This document shows positions 23,891-30,913 of a stretch of DNA of 64,000 nt, piece after piece. Positions within the stretch are counted from its first letter, which is position 1; every line of letters starts with the position of its first letter. The stretch lies in NCBI GenBank assembly GCA_963734815.1, contig CAVTIH010000003.1:248001-312000 (forward strand), read 5' to 3'. A program made the position numbers and the translations under genes. A model generated the notes under the pieces. That model saw only the letters and a list, made by a program, of their open reading frames with translations. It was not told the origin of the DNA and did no database searches. Source of the stretch: Palsa-744 sp963734815. Lineage in GTDB: Bacteria > Actinomycetota > Thermoleophilia > Solirubrobacterales > Solirubrobacteraceae.

Positions 23891-24611
23891 CCGTCAGGGT
23901 GCCGTACATCCCCGCCGCGCGGTGGCCGGGGGCCTGGCAGAAGTAGGTGTAGGTGCCCGGTTTCAGTTTGACCGCAAACGAGGCGGTGCCCTTGGGCTCC
24001 AGGGGGCTCGCCCCAAGGACGGGGCCGCTGGTGCCGGACTGGATCGCGAGGTTGTGGGTGACCCCGGAGACGTTGTTCATCGAGATCGTCAACGCGCCGG
24101 ACGTGGCGGTGGCTTTGTTGGCCGTGTAAGCGAGCTGCCCCTGGGGGTTGGCTTCCAGTTCCAGCTTGCCGTTCTTCTCAACCGCCGGTTTGCCCGAGCC
24201 CGGCGCGGCCACGGCGCTGGCGAGCAGGCCGGTGTCGCTGCCCGGCCGGGCAGCCGCGTAGGCTATGTAGGCGGCGATGTTCTTCAGCGTGGTCCCATCG
24301 GCGAGGCCTTTGGGCATCACGTTTTCGGGGTTGGGGAATTCGACCTGATACTGCACGATGCTGCGAATCGTGTTGCGCCCCAGCCCTTCGTTCACGCCGT
24401 GGCGGAAAGCTTCATCGAGGTTGGGCCCCACCGTGCCCTTGGTGTTGGCACGCGCGAGCATGTGGCAGGCCCCGCACTTGGCGACGAACTGCTGCTTGCC
24501 GGCAACCAGGTTGGCTTCTTCGCCGTGCTTGGCCGAGCCGCAGCCAGCCACGGCGAGCAGCACCAGGCCACTGGCCATCAGCAACGTCCCAGACTTACCC
24601 AACTCCCTCAC
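23883..24611 (-). CDS. Lipoprotein fusing a c-type cytochrome to a cupredoxin
   Basis: From GTG 24611 the 242-residue protein has a lipoprotein signal (LLAVAGC, Cys24), then a class-I cytochrome c domain with CGACH (Cys46, Cys49, His50) and a likely Met ligand in NVMPKG. After a linker, the C-terminal 100 residues are a plastocyanin/azurin-like cupredoxin, with His in GVTHNLAIQ and the loop TYFCQAPGHRAAGMYG supplying Cys, His and Met for a type-1 copper. Both centres carry single electrons, so the protein is probably a membrane-tethered shuttle to the CuA sites of the oxidases encoded nearby. GTG 24611 is preferred because an upstream start would translate the 24651-24750 repeats. No nitrite-reductase domain is present. 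Confidence 0.88.
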   Translation of the reverse strand: MRELGKSGTLLMASGLVLLAVAGCGSAKHGEEANLVAGKQQFVAKCGACHMLARANTKGTVGPNLDEAFRHGVNEGLGRNTIRSIVQYQVEFPNPENVMPKGLADGTTLKNIAAYIAYAAARPGSDTGLLASAVAAPGSGKPAVEKNGKLELEANPQGQLAYTANKATATSGALTISMNNVSGVTHNLAIQSGTSGPVLGASPLEPKGTASFAVKLKPGTYTYFCQAPGHRAAGMYGTLTVK

Positions 24612-24650
24612 AGCGACCGGAACTCTATCCGAACTGGCGGGCGACGTCTC

Positions 24651-24750
24651 GCGGCCTGCCCAGCGAGGCCCTCCAGGGCCTACACGCGGCCTGCCCAGCG
24701 AGGCCCTCCAGGGCCTACACGCGGCGTGCCCAGCGAGGCCCTCCAGGGCC
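24651..24750. repeat. Three tandem 35-bp repeats upstream of the cytochrome c-cupredoxin gene
   Basis: Units at 24651-24685 and 24686-24720 are identical and a third at 24721-24750 is cut short. Each reads GCGGCCTGCCCAGCGAGG followed by CCCTCCAGGGCCTACAC, and includes the near-palindrome AGGCCCTCCAGGGCCT. They lie 40 bases before the gene start and could hold repeated operator sites or alter mRNA leader folding. Confidence 0.8.
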
Positions 24751-24764
24751 CATGAGGGGACCAT

Positions 24765-26267
24765 TCACGGTGAGGGCAGCACATCCAACTCGCCGCTCGC
24801 GGCCGCAACCACCCCGCGCGCAACGCCCTCCCACGACCAGCGCTCACGCGCCGTCGCCACCAAGCCCGCGCGGGTCTGCTCGCGCAGCGCGGGATCTGAC
24901 TGCAACCAGCCGATCAGACACCGTGCAATGGCGGGCACGGCATCGTCGTCGACTGGAAATGAGAGCCAGCCCGCGGCCTGCGCCGGCACAGCGTTGGCCA
25001 GCACCCTGCTGACCTCGGCGAGTCCCGAGTGGGCGGCGCTCACCGGCAGCGCACCGCACGCCGCTCCCTCGGCCGCCACCATGCCGAACGCCTCGGGGAA
25101 GGTGCTGGGCACGACCAGCGCCTCGCAGGAGGGCAGCAGCTCCGCTAGTTCTGCGTGCTCCAAACGCCCCGCGAAACGTGCCCGCTGTGGCAGCGTGCGC
25201 GCGGCCGCAAGGTAGCGTTCGCGCCGCTGGCCGTGCAGCTCCCCCAGAAACGCCGCCAGGTGGCGCAATGGCATGGGTTGTGCATGACCCTGACCACCTG
25301 TCTGCGCATCGGCGGGCTGCCGAGCACGGCCCGTCTGCGATTCCGAGGAGCCCCGAGCGCGACCGGCCCGCGCCATGTCGATCGCCTGCCCGAGCTCGCC
25401 AGCCGCCAGCGTCTCCAGCAGGAGCTCCAACCACTCGCCATCGCCTCCGAACCCGACGATCTCCAGGCGCGCCCGCGGAACCTGCTCGAGCACCAGCGGC
25501 CACGCCGCGATCAGCAGGTCCACGCCCTTGTTGACGATCAGCTTGCCCACGAACGCCACAACGGGCTCCGATGGCCTGTCCACCGCGCGCTGGGGGAGCG
25601 GTTTGAAGAGCTCCACGTCGACCCCGGGCGGGCCGAGGCGCGTGCGGGCCTCGATCGTGGGGTCTGCCAGCGCGTCCCACAAGCTGCCCGCGGTGTGCAA
25701 CGAGCCCACGAGGATCGCCTCCGCGGGCTCGAGTCCCTCGCGGGCGTAGGGCAGGAAGCGTTCGAGGTCGGGCTTGACCGTGTACTCCAGGGCGCTCCCG
25801 TGCACCTTGACGGCGTACGGCACCTCGTGGGCAAGCGCTCGGGCAAGGATCGCGGGGCCCATCACCAGGTGGTTGGCGAGCGCGACGTCGGGTTGCATGC
25901 GCTCCACCAGCTCGCGCACGGCAGCCACGTTGGCGTCGATGTAGCGCTCGATCTCCGCTTCGCTGCAGCGCGCGAAGGCACGCGCTTCGATCCCCTCGTA
26001 CGGATCCTCGACGTACACCGGCAGCAGTCCGCCGATCTCGGGTCGGTAGGCGGTGCAACGCACCGGCTCGCGTAGTGCGCGCACGCGCAGCTGCCCCCGC
26101 TCCCACTCACCGACGGCGTCGACGAAGAGCTGGCGCTCGGGGTGTCGATCTTGGCAGAGCAGGTCCACCTCGTGGCCAAGGTCCACCAGCGCCCGCGCGA
26201 GGCGTGCGTTGTAGATGTTGGAGCCCGTGCCCGAGAGCAGATAGCCGTGGAAGATCAGGATGCGTAT
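24765..26267 (-). CDS. Glycosyltransferase family 4 with no ordinary start codon for its first strand
   Basis: The GT-B protein has the donor-site region VVPSTFPEAFGMVAAEGAACG and the central VVAFVGKLIVNKGVDLLIAAWP. The family N-terminus is encoded in frame from about 26267: IRILIFHGYLLSGTGSNIYN, then ARLARALVDLGHEVDLLCQD, including the acceptor loop SGTGSN. Yet no ATG, GTG or TTG lies between the in-frame TAG near 26280 and the GTG at 26186, and a start at 26186 would lose the first beta strand. Initiation from ATA (26267-26265), or loss of an original ATG by one base, are the options. A low-complexity insert (ARGSSESQTGRARQPADAQT) splits the two halves of the second domain. The substrate is unknown. 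Confidence 0.8.
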   Translation of the reverse strand: MRILIFHGYLLSGTGSNIYNARLARALVDLGHEVDLLCQDRHPERQLFVDAVGEWERGQLRVRALREPVRCTAYRPEIGGLLPVYVEDPYEGIEARAFARCSEAEIERYIDANVAAVRELVERMQPDVALANHLVMGPAILARALAHEVPYAVKVHGSALEYTVKPDLERFLPYAREGLEPAEAILVGSLHTAGSLWDALADPTIEARTRLGPPGVDVELFKPLPQRAVDRPSEPVVAFVGKLIVNKGVDLLIAAWPLVLEQVPRARLEIVGFGGDGEWLELLLETLAAGELGQAIDMARAGRARGSSESQTGRARQPADAQTGGQGHAQPMPLRHLAAFLGELHGQRRERYLAAARTLPQRARFAGRLEHAELAELLPSCEALVVPSTFPEAFGMVAAEGAACGALPVSAAHSGLAEVSRVLANAVPAQAAGWLSFPVDDDAVPAIARCLIGWLQSDPALREQTRAGLVATARERWSWEGVARGVVAAASGELDVLPSP

Positions 26268-26317
26268 GACGCCAGCCTACCTGCGCTCCTGCCGCAGGCT
26301 TCGCTAGAGTGCCCCCG

Positions 26318-26587
26318 ATGAGCGTGCAGCAGCGATACCGCCTGCGCAATCCGGCGAGCGGGCGGGAAATCATCCTTGAAGCGCAGCCCGAGGAGATCTA
26401 CCTCGACCGGGAGACCGGCGAGCCGCTGGAGGTGGTGGGCAAGGTGCTTCCACTCGCGCCATCTACCTCCAAGCTTCCCTTCTCGGTTGAAAACCTGCGC
26501 TTCTGCCCATGGTGTGAGCAGCTCGCCCAGAAGGATCTCAACGACTGTCCCACGTGCGGACGCCGGATGGGGCCACTCGGCTCGTGA
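26318..26587 (+). CDS. Small zinc-ribbon protein
   Basis: The 89-residue protein from ATG 26318 has an N-terminal beta-rich part (YRLRNPASGREIILEAQPEE) and a C-terminal zinc ribbon: CPWCEQLAQKDLNDCPTCG, that is C-x2-C-x10-C-x2-C. Such ribbons bind one zinc and usually mediate protein or nucleic-acid contacts; no enzyme domain is attached. The gene is divergent from the upstream glycosyltransferase, and its TGA overlaps the GTG of the next gene (GTGA), so the two are translated as a pair. The function is unknown. Confidence 0.7.
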   Translation: MSVQQRYRLRNPASGREIILEAQPEEIYLDRETGEPLEVVGKVLPLAPSTSKLPFSVENLRFCPWCEQLAQKDLNDCPTCGRRMGPLGS

Positions 26588-27075
26588 CCCTCCGCTGGTC
26601 GAAACGGGGATTGCGGCCGCAGGCCGCTGTCTCCCGGCTTCGGCCGCTCGCCCCTCTACTCGCGGGCGCCGCGGCACTGCTGGTGGGCCTCACGCTGGGG
26701 GCGTGCGGAGGCAGCAGCAACTCAGCTGACGTACCGCCGCACAGCACCCCGGAAATCACTCCGCCCGCCAGCACTCAGGCCGAAAGCGAAGCGACGCCCA
26801 CCACCGCGACGTCGACCGTCGCGACGACTTCCAAAAGCGCCTCCAGCCCCTCGAGCTCGGCTGGCGCCTCCAGCGAAGAACCCTCGAGCTCCAGCGCGGG
26901 GGGAACCGGCAGCGAAAGCGCGACCAGCTCGGGCGGCACAGCGGAAAAAACAAGCACCCCCGAAGCAAGCTCGGGCGCGAGCGGTGGTACCGGGGAAAGC
27001 GGCGCCAAGGGCGGATCCGAAGCCACGGGCGGCGGCTCTTCCAGCAGCCCCACCGGCGGCGCCCAAGCGCCTTAG
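26584..27075 (+). CDS. Ser/Thr/Gly-rich lipoprotein
   Basis: GTG 26584 overlaps the preceding stop (GTGA). The 163-residue product has a basic N-terminus, a hydrophobic core (LLAGAAALLVGLTLGACGG) with a lipobox ending LGAC, and then only low-complexity Ser, Thr, Gly, Ala and Glu to the end, with no folded domain. The mature protein would be a lipid-anchored, probably glycosylated or disordered, cell-surface stalk. Much of the n-region of the signal peptide (from RWSKRGLRPQ to SRLRPL) is encoded by a copy of the dispersed palindrome at 26594-26646, which suggests that the repeat was captured as coding sequence. The stop codons of this gene and the convergent gene overlap. Confidence 0.65.
   Translation: MTLRWSKRGLRPQAAVSRLRPLAPLLAGAAALLVGLTLGACGGSSNSADVPPHSTPEITPPASTQAESEATPTTATSTVATTSKSASSPSSSAGASSEEPSSSSAGGTGSESATSSGGTAEKTSTPEASSGASGGTGESGAKGGSEATGGGSSSSPTGGAQAP
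26594..26646 (+). repeat. Dispersed palindromic repeat inside a lipoprotein gene
   Basis: The copy reads GCTGGTCGAAACGGGGATT, a changed middle GCGGCCGCAGGCCGC, then TGTCTCCCGGCTTCGGCC. It forms the first 20 or so codons of the lipoprotein gene at 26584, supplying the basic part of the signal peptide. Confidence 0.85.
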
Positions 27076-27755
27076 GGCGTCGAGATCAAAGTGGCACTGT
27101 ACGTGAGACGCGCTTCGCGGTACAGGCAGTAGTACTGCACGTTGGTCCCCAGCTGCTGCATCGACTGGACGCTGGTGTTGGTGCACTGGGTGCGCAGGCG
27201 GCTGGCACGCCAGGAGGTTTCGTTGGTGAAGCCCAGCGCAAGCGCGGGCGCCCAGGTAGGGACGGCGAGCGCGATCAGGTCGCCCTTCTTGACCTGGAGG
27301 GTGTTGACCAGCGGGAACTGAGCGGTCTTGCCGAAGTAGGGTTCCAACTGCACGAGGGGGCTCTGCGCCACCAGCTTGTAGGTGAGGTTGGGCTTACGCT
27401 GCTGCCTCAGGACCGCGATCGCGGCGGAGGCCGTGCCGCCCTCGTTGGTGTTGAAGTACTTGATCTGGGTGGCGTTGGGCTTGCCGAGCGAGATCGTCCA
27501 CGCCACGACGGTGCCGTTGCGGGGTGCCGTGACCAGGCTGCGGTTATTGCCCACCTTGACCTGGAAGCCGGTAGTGCGCGTGACGGCCAGGCAAGATGTG
27601 GGGCAGCTGGGCGTGGTGGGAGGCGTGGTTGCGGGAATCACACCCACTTCCGAGAGGGTCGCCAGCGCGCCGATGGGCAACGCCAGCGTCAATGCCGCCC
27701 CTATCAGGAGCGCGATGAGCGAGGTGCGGAGCATCTTTGGTTTAAAGCGGAGCAT
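27072..27755 (-). CDS. Secreted protein of unknown function
   Basis: The 227-residue protein has a Sec signal peptide (basic MLRFKPKMLR, then SLIALLIGAALTLALPIGALA). The mature part starts with a Pro/Thr stretch containing two cysteines (PSCPTSC) and continues with a compact, probably all-beta region (VGNNRSLVTAPRNGTVVAWT, LVQLEPYFGKTAQFPLVNTL, LQVKKGDLIALAVPTWAPAL) and two more cysteines near the C-terminus. The pattern resembles a galactose-binding or jelly-roll-like fold, but no family is recognised. ATG 27734 is an alternative start. It is followed on the upstream side by the HIT gene, 40 bases away on the same strand. Confidence 0.7.
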   Translation of the reverse strand: MLRFKPKMLRTSLIALLIGAALTLALPIGALATLSEVGVIPATTPPTTPSCPTSCLAVTRTTGFQVKVGNNRSLVTAPRNGTVVAWTISLGKPNATQIKYFNTNEGGTASAAIAVLRQQRKPNLTYKLVAQSPLVQLEPYFGKTAQFPLVNTLQVKKGDLIALAVPTWAPALALGFTNETSWRASRLRTQCTNTSVQSMQQLGTNVQYYCLYREARLTYSATLISTP

Positions 27756-27795
27756 TGGGGGTAGAACACGCCAACAACGGTTATGTAGCGGTTCG

Positions 27796-28209
27796 CTATC
27801 CGCGGCCGAGTTCCTGCGCGGCGGCGGCAATCTCGTCTACGTCGCCCGCGGTCGGCGCCCACGGCAGCCGCAGCGGGTCGCCCGCGTAGCGCGGGATCAC
27901 GTGCAGGTGGAAGTGGAACACGGTCTGCCAGGCGGCGGCGCCGCAGGAGTTGAGCACATTGACCCCGGCAGCCCCCAGCCGCTCGCTCATCCGCCCCGCC
28001 AGGCGCTGGGCGGCCGCCGCCGTCGCGCCCAGGTCCTCGGGATCGATGCTCAGCAGATCCTGCGCGTGGCGACGCGGCACCACCAGTGCGTGGCCGCGGG
28101 TGGCGGGGTTGATGTCCATGAAGGCGACCGTGCGCTCGTCCTCGTCAACGATTGTGGCAGGCAACTCGCCGGCGACGATTTTGCAGAAGATGCACTCGGG
28201 GTCGGTCAC
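27796..28209 (-). CDS. HIT-family nucleotide hydrolase (HINT-like)
   Basis: The 137-residue protein opens with CIFCKIVAGELPATIVDED and has the histidine triad QTVFHFHLHVIPRY (H-x-H-x-H), whose central His is the nucleophile. Two N-terminal Cys and a further His in RRHAQDLL could form the zinc site of some HINT proteins. The enzymes hydrolyse AMP-lysine, AMP-NH2 or dinucleoside polyphosphates. GTG 28209 is the start in the usual position relative to the CIFC motif. It lies 56 bases after the tRNA nucleotidyltransferase stop on the same strand. Confidence 0.92.
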   Translation of the reverse strand: MTDPECIFCKIVAGELPATIVDEDERTVAFMDINPATRGHALVVPRRHAQDLLSIDPEDLGATAAAAQRLAGRMSERLGAAGVNVLNSCGAAAWQTVFHFHLHVIPRYAGDPLRLPWAPTAGDVDEIAAAAQELGRG

Positions 28210-28265
28210 TGAGCCGCCATCCTACCCGCGTTGTGCGCGGAGCGGTCCGGACCGTCGGCGTGTGC

Positions 28266-29720
28266 TCATCCCGAACCGCCGTGACGCAGGTACTGCAGCG
28301 CCTCCTCGCGATTGGCGATCTCACCCGCGTATTGGGACTTGGCAAGCTCCTCCAGCAACTCGCCCACGCGCGGCCCGACGGGAATGCCGAGCTCACTGGC
28401 CAACTCATCACCCCTTAGCAGCGGCTGCGGGGGGCCTGCGGCGCGCCAGTCGAGCGCGTCGACGAGCATCCCCCGTGCGAGGCGCAGGTGAGCGTCGATC
28501 GCCTCCTGCGCGCGCTCGCCGCGGGTGGCGAGGCGGTCGGCGACAGAGAGCAGCGTGACGTCCACCTCCACCGGCTCACAGCTGCGTAGATAGGCGAACA
28601 CGCGGCGACGTGCCAGAGGCTGGGGCTCGTGCACGAGGAAACCCAGCCACAGATGGTTGCGCACGAGCGCCGCGACATGGGCCCGCAGCCGACCGCTCGC
28701 TCGCAGCCTGGTGAGTACCTCACCTGCCAACTGTGAGCCCCGCGCGTCATGTCCGATGAACGTGACGCGCCCATCCGAGGAGCGCACCTCGCGGGTGAGC
28801 GGCTTTGCGGCGTCGTGCAGCAGCGCCCCCCAGCGCAGCGCCCCCCCGCGGGTAAGTCCGTCGGCGAGCGGCTCGGCCAGCAGCGCAGTGAGCGCCTCTC
28901 GATACTCGTCCTCGTCGCCCCCGAGCATTGCGGCGGGGTCTTCCTGCAACGCAATCACCTGTTCGAGCACCTCCAGGGTGTGGCCGTACACGTCGCGGTG
29001 GTGGTAGTGGCTCTGGGTCACGCCGCGTAGCGCCTCCAGCTCGGGAAGTACAACCGCGGCTGCACCCACCTCCCCCATCAGCTCCAATCCTCCTACGGCG
29101 CGAGGCGCGTCGAGGATGCGGCGCAGCTCCGTGAACACCCGCTCGGGCGCGACTTCGCCAAGCGCCGCCGCGTGGGCTCGCGCGCGTGTGCGCGTGCCGG
29201 CGTCCACTCCGAGATCCAGCTCCACGGCAAGCCGCACGAGGCGCAGCACGCGCAGCGGATCATCGACGAACGCACGCGGCCCGGCCTCGCGCAGCCGCCG
29301 CCGCGCCAGGTCCTCAATGCCCCCGAGCGGATCGATCGCCTCGCCGGGTGCCGCGCCGGGCTCTCCCAGCGGCTCGGCGATCGCGTTGACGGTGAAGTCC
29401 CGCAGCGCCAGATCCTCCTCCAAAGAGGCACCCCGCAGGCGCTCGAAGTCGACCTGCCAGGCGCCGTCGCGGGCGACCACACGCCACCCCCCGTACTCCT
29501 CCGAGAGGGCGAACGCCGCGGCGCGCGCGGTCCGGGCAAGCGCGCGTGCTGCCTCGCGTGGCTCGCCGTCGAGCACCACGTCGAGGTCCCCGGTGCGCCT
29601 GCCGAGCAGACGGTCGCGCACCGCTCCGCCCACCAGCCACGCGCGCCAGCCGGCGAGCGCGGCACGGGTCAACTCGAGCGGGTCGTCACTCGACGGCAAG
29701 GCGTGCCACCCTGTGGTCAC
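28266..29720 (-). CDS. tRNA nucleotidyltransferase / poly(A) polymerase family with HD domain
   Basis: The protein of about 484 residues has a class-II nucleotidyltransferase head (LVGGAVRDRLLGRRTGDLDVVL, with the catalytic GDLD aspartates), the RRDF-like RDFTVNAIAE motif, an RNA-binding region (DDPLRVLRLVRLA), and a C-terminal HD phosphohydrolase domain (GALLHDAAKP, then HHRDVYGHTLEVL). Such enzymes add or repair the CCA end of tRNA, or polyadenylate RNA; the HD domain removes 2',3'-cyclic phosphates. The start is uncertain: GTG 29720 and TTG 29700 (with AGGGTGG upstream) both overlap the end of alr, so it is coupled to that gene. Confidence 0.9.
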   Translation of the reverse strand: MTTGWHALPSSDDPLELTRAALAGWRAWLVGGAVRDRLLGRRTGDLDVVLDGEPREAARALARTARAAAFALSEEYGGWRVVARDGAWQVDFERLRGASLEEDLALRDFTVNAIAEPLGEPGAAPGEAIDPLGGIEDLARRRLREAGPRAFVDDPLRVLRLVRLAVELDLGVDAGTRTRARAHAAALGEVAPERVFTELRRILDAPRAVGGLELMGEVGAAAVVLPELEALRGVTQSHYHHRDVYGHTLEVLEQVIALQEDPAAMLGGDEDEYREALTALLAEPLADGLTRGGALRWGALLHDAAKPLTREVRSSDGRVTFIGHDARGSQLAGEVLTRLRASGRLRAHVAALVRNHLWLGFLVHEPQPLARRRVFAYLRSCEPVEVDVTLLSVADRLATRGERAQEAIDAHLRLARGMLVDALDWRAAGPPQPLLRGDELASELGIPVGPRVGELLEELAKSQYAGEIANREEALQYLRHGGSG

Positions 29721-30846
29721 CGTGGTACACGCGTGCGACGCGCGCGGTGAGCCCACAGGTGATCTCATAGTTGATCGTGTCCAGCCGCCGGGCCGACTCC
29801 TCCGCTGTGATCCGCTCGGCGCCCTGGCTGCCGATCAGGACAGCGGGCTGGCCGAGCAGCGCGAGCGCGGCCGGGTCGGGGCCGAGGTCGACGGCGACGC
29901 TATCCATGCTTACAGTGCCGACCAGCGGGTGGCGGCGTCCCGCAATCAGCACGTCGGCGTTGCCCGAGAGCCCGCGCCGCCAGCCGTCGCCGTAGCCGAT
30001 CGGCAGCAGACCGAGATGCGTCTCTTGTGCGGCGAGGAAGCGCCGGCCGTAGCCGGTGCTATCGCCAGCGCGGCAGCACTTCACGGCCGCAACGTAGGAG
30101 CTCAGCTGCAGCGCCGGCTCCAAGCCGCGTGCGAACGGATCCTCACCGAAGGGGTCCATGCCGTAGATCGCGATGCCGCAGCGCACCATGTCGAAGTGCG
30201 CGGCGGGGTCGCGCAGCACGGCGGCGCTGTTGGCCGCGTGCACCGTCACCTCGGGGTGGGCCCGCTTGACCGCGTGCGCCCACCCGGCGAAACGCCGCAG
30301 TTGCTCGCCGAAGAAGCCGTCCCCGAGCTCGTCGGCGGTGGCGAAGTGGGTCATGACGCCGGCCAGCTCGACGTGGGGGTGAGCCGCCGCGACGGCCACC
30401 AGATGGGAAGCGTGCTCGGGGTCGCGCACGCCGAAGCGGCCCATACCCGTGTCGAGCTTCACGTGCGCGTGCGCGACCCTGCCCATGTCCTCGGCCGCCC
30501 GGGCAACATCGGCGAGAAGCTCCTCACTCCAGACGACGAGCTCCATATCCTGATGCACCGCCTCCTCGACCTCCATCGCTCGCAGTGGACCGAGCACGAG
30601 CAGACGGGCCTCGTTTTTCAGATGCTCGCCAACCAACGCGCGCGCCTCGGGGACGCTCGCCACCGCCAGCCAGGTGGCGCCTCCGGCGAGCGCCGCGCCG
30701 GCGCTTTCGAGCAGTCCGTGCCCATACCCGTCGGCCTTGACCACGGCGCACAACTGCACCCCCTCGTTCAGCTCCGAGCGCAGCCGCTCGCAGTTGCGCG
30801 CAATCGCGTCGAGGTTGACGTGCGCAACGGCACGATCGACGCTCAT
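29686..30846 (-). CDS. alr: Alanine racemase
   Basis: The 386-residue PLP enzyme makes D-alanine for peptidoglycan. The PLP lysine is in VVKADGYGHG near the N-terminus. The barrel continues with HVKLDTGMGRFG, HAANSAAVLR and MVRCGIAIYGMDP, and the beta domain has GYGDGWRR, GTVSMDSVAVD and the catalytic INYEITCGL tyrosine. ATG 30846 is preceded by AAAGGA. Its position downstream of glmS and nnr, in a line that starts with rplM-rpsI, is a standard actinobacterial arrangement. The end overlaps the tRNA nucleotidyltransferase gene. Confidence 0.96.
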   Translation of the reverse strand: MSVDRAVAHVNLDAIARNCERLRSELNEGVQLCAVVKADGYGHGLLESAGAALAGGATWLAVASVPEARALVGEHLKNEARLLVLGPLRAMEVEEAVHQDMELVVWSEELLADVARAAEDMGRVAHAHVKLDTGMGRFGVRDPEHASHLVAVAAAHPHVELAGVMTHFATADELGDGFFGEQLRRFAGWAHAVKRAHPEVTVHAANSAAVLRDPAAHFDMVRCGIAIYGMDPFGEDPFARGLEPALQLSSYVAAVKCCRAGDSTGYGRRFLAAQETHLGLLPIGYGDGWRRGLSGNADVLIAGRRHPLVGTVSMDSVAVDLGPDPAALALLGQPAVLIGSQGAERITAEESARRLDTINYEITCGLTARVARVYHGDHRVARLAVE

Positions 30847-30913
30847 CGGACGTCCTTTGGCTGCCTCAACCACCGTCGGGAGAGGGCCCTCGGCGCTTGC
30901 CCGGTGGAGGACC

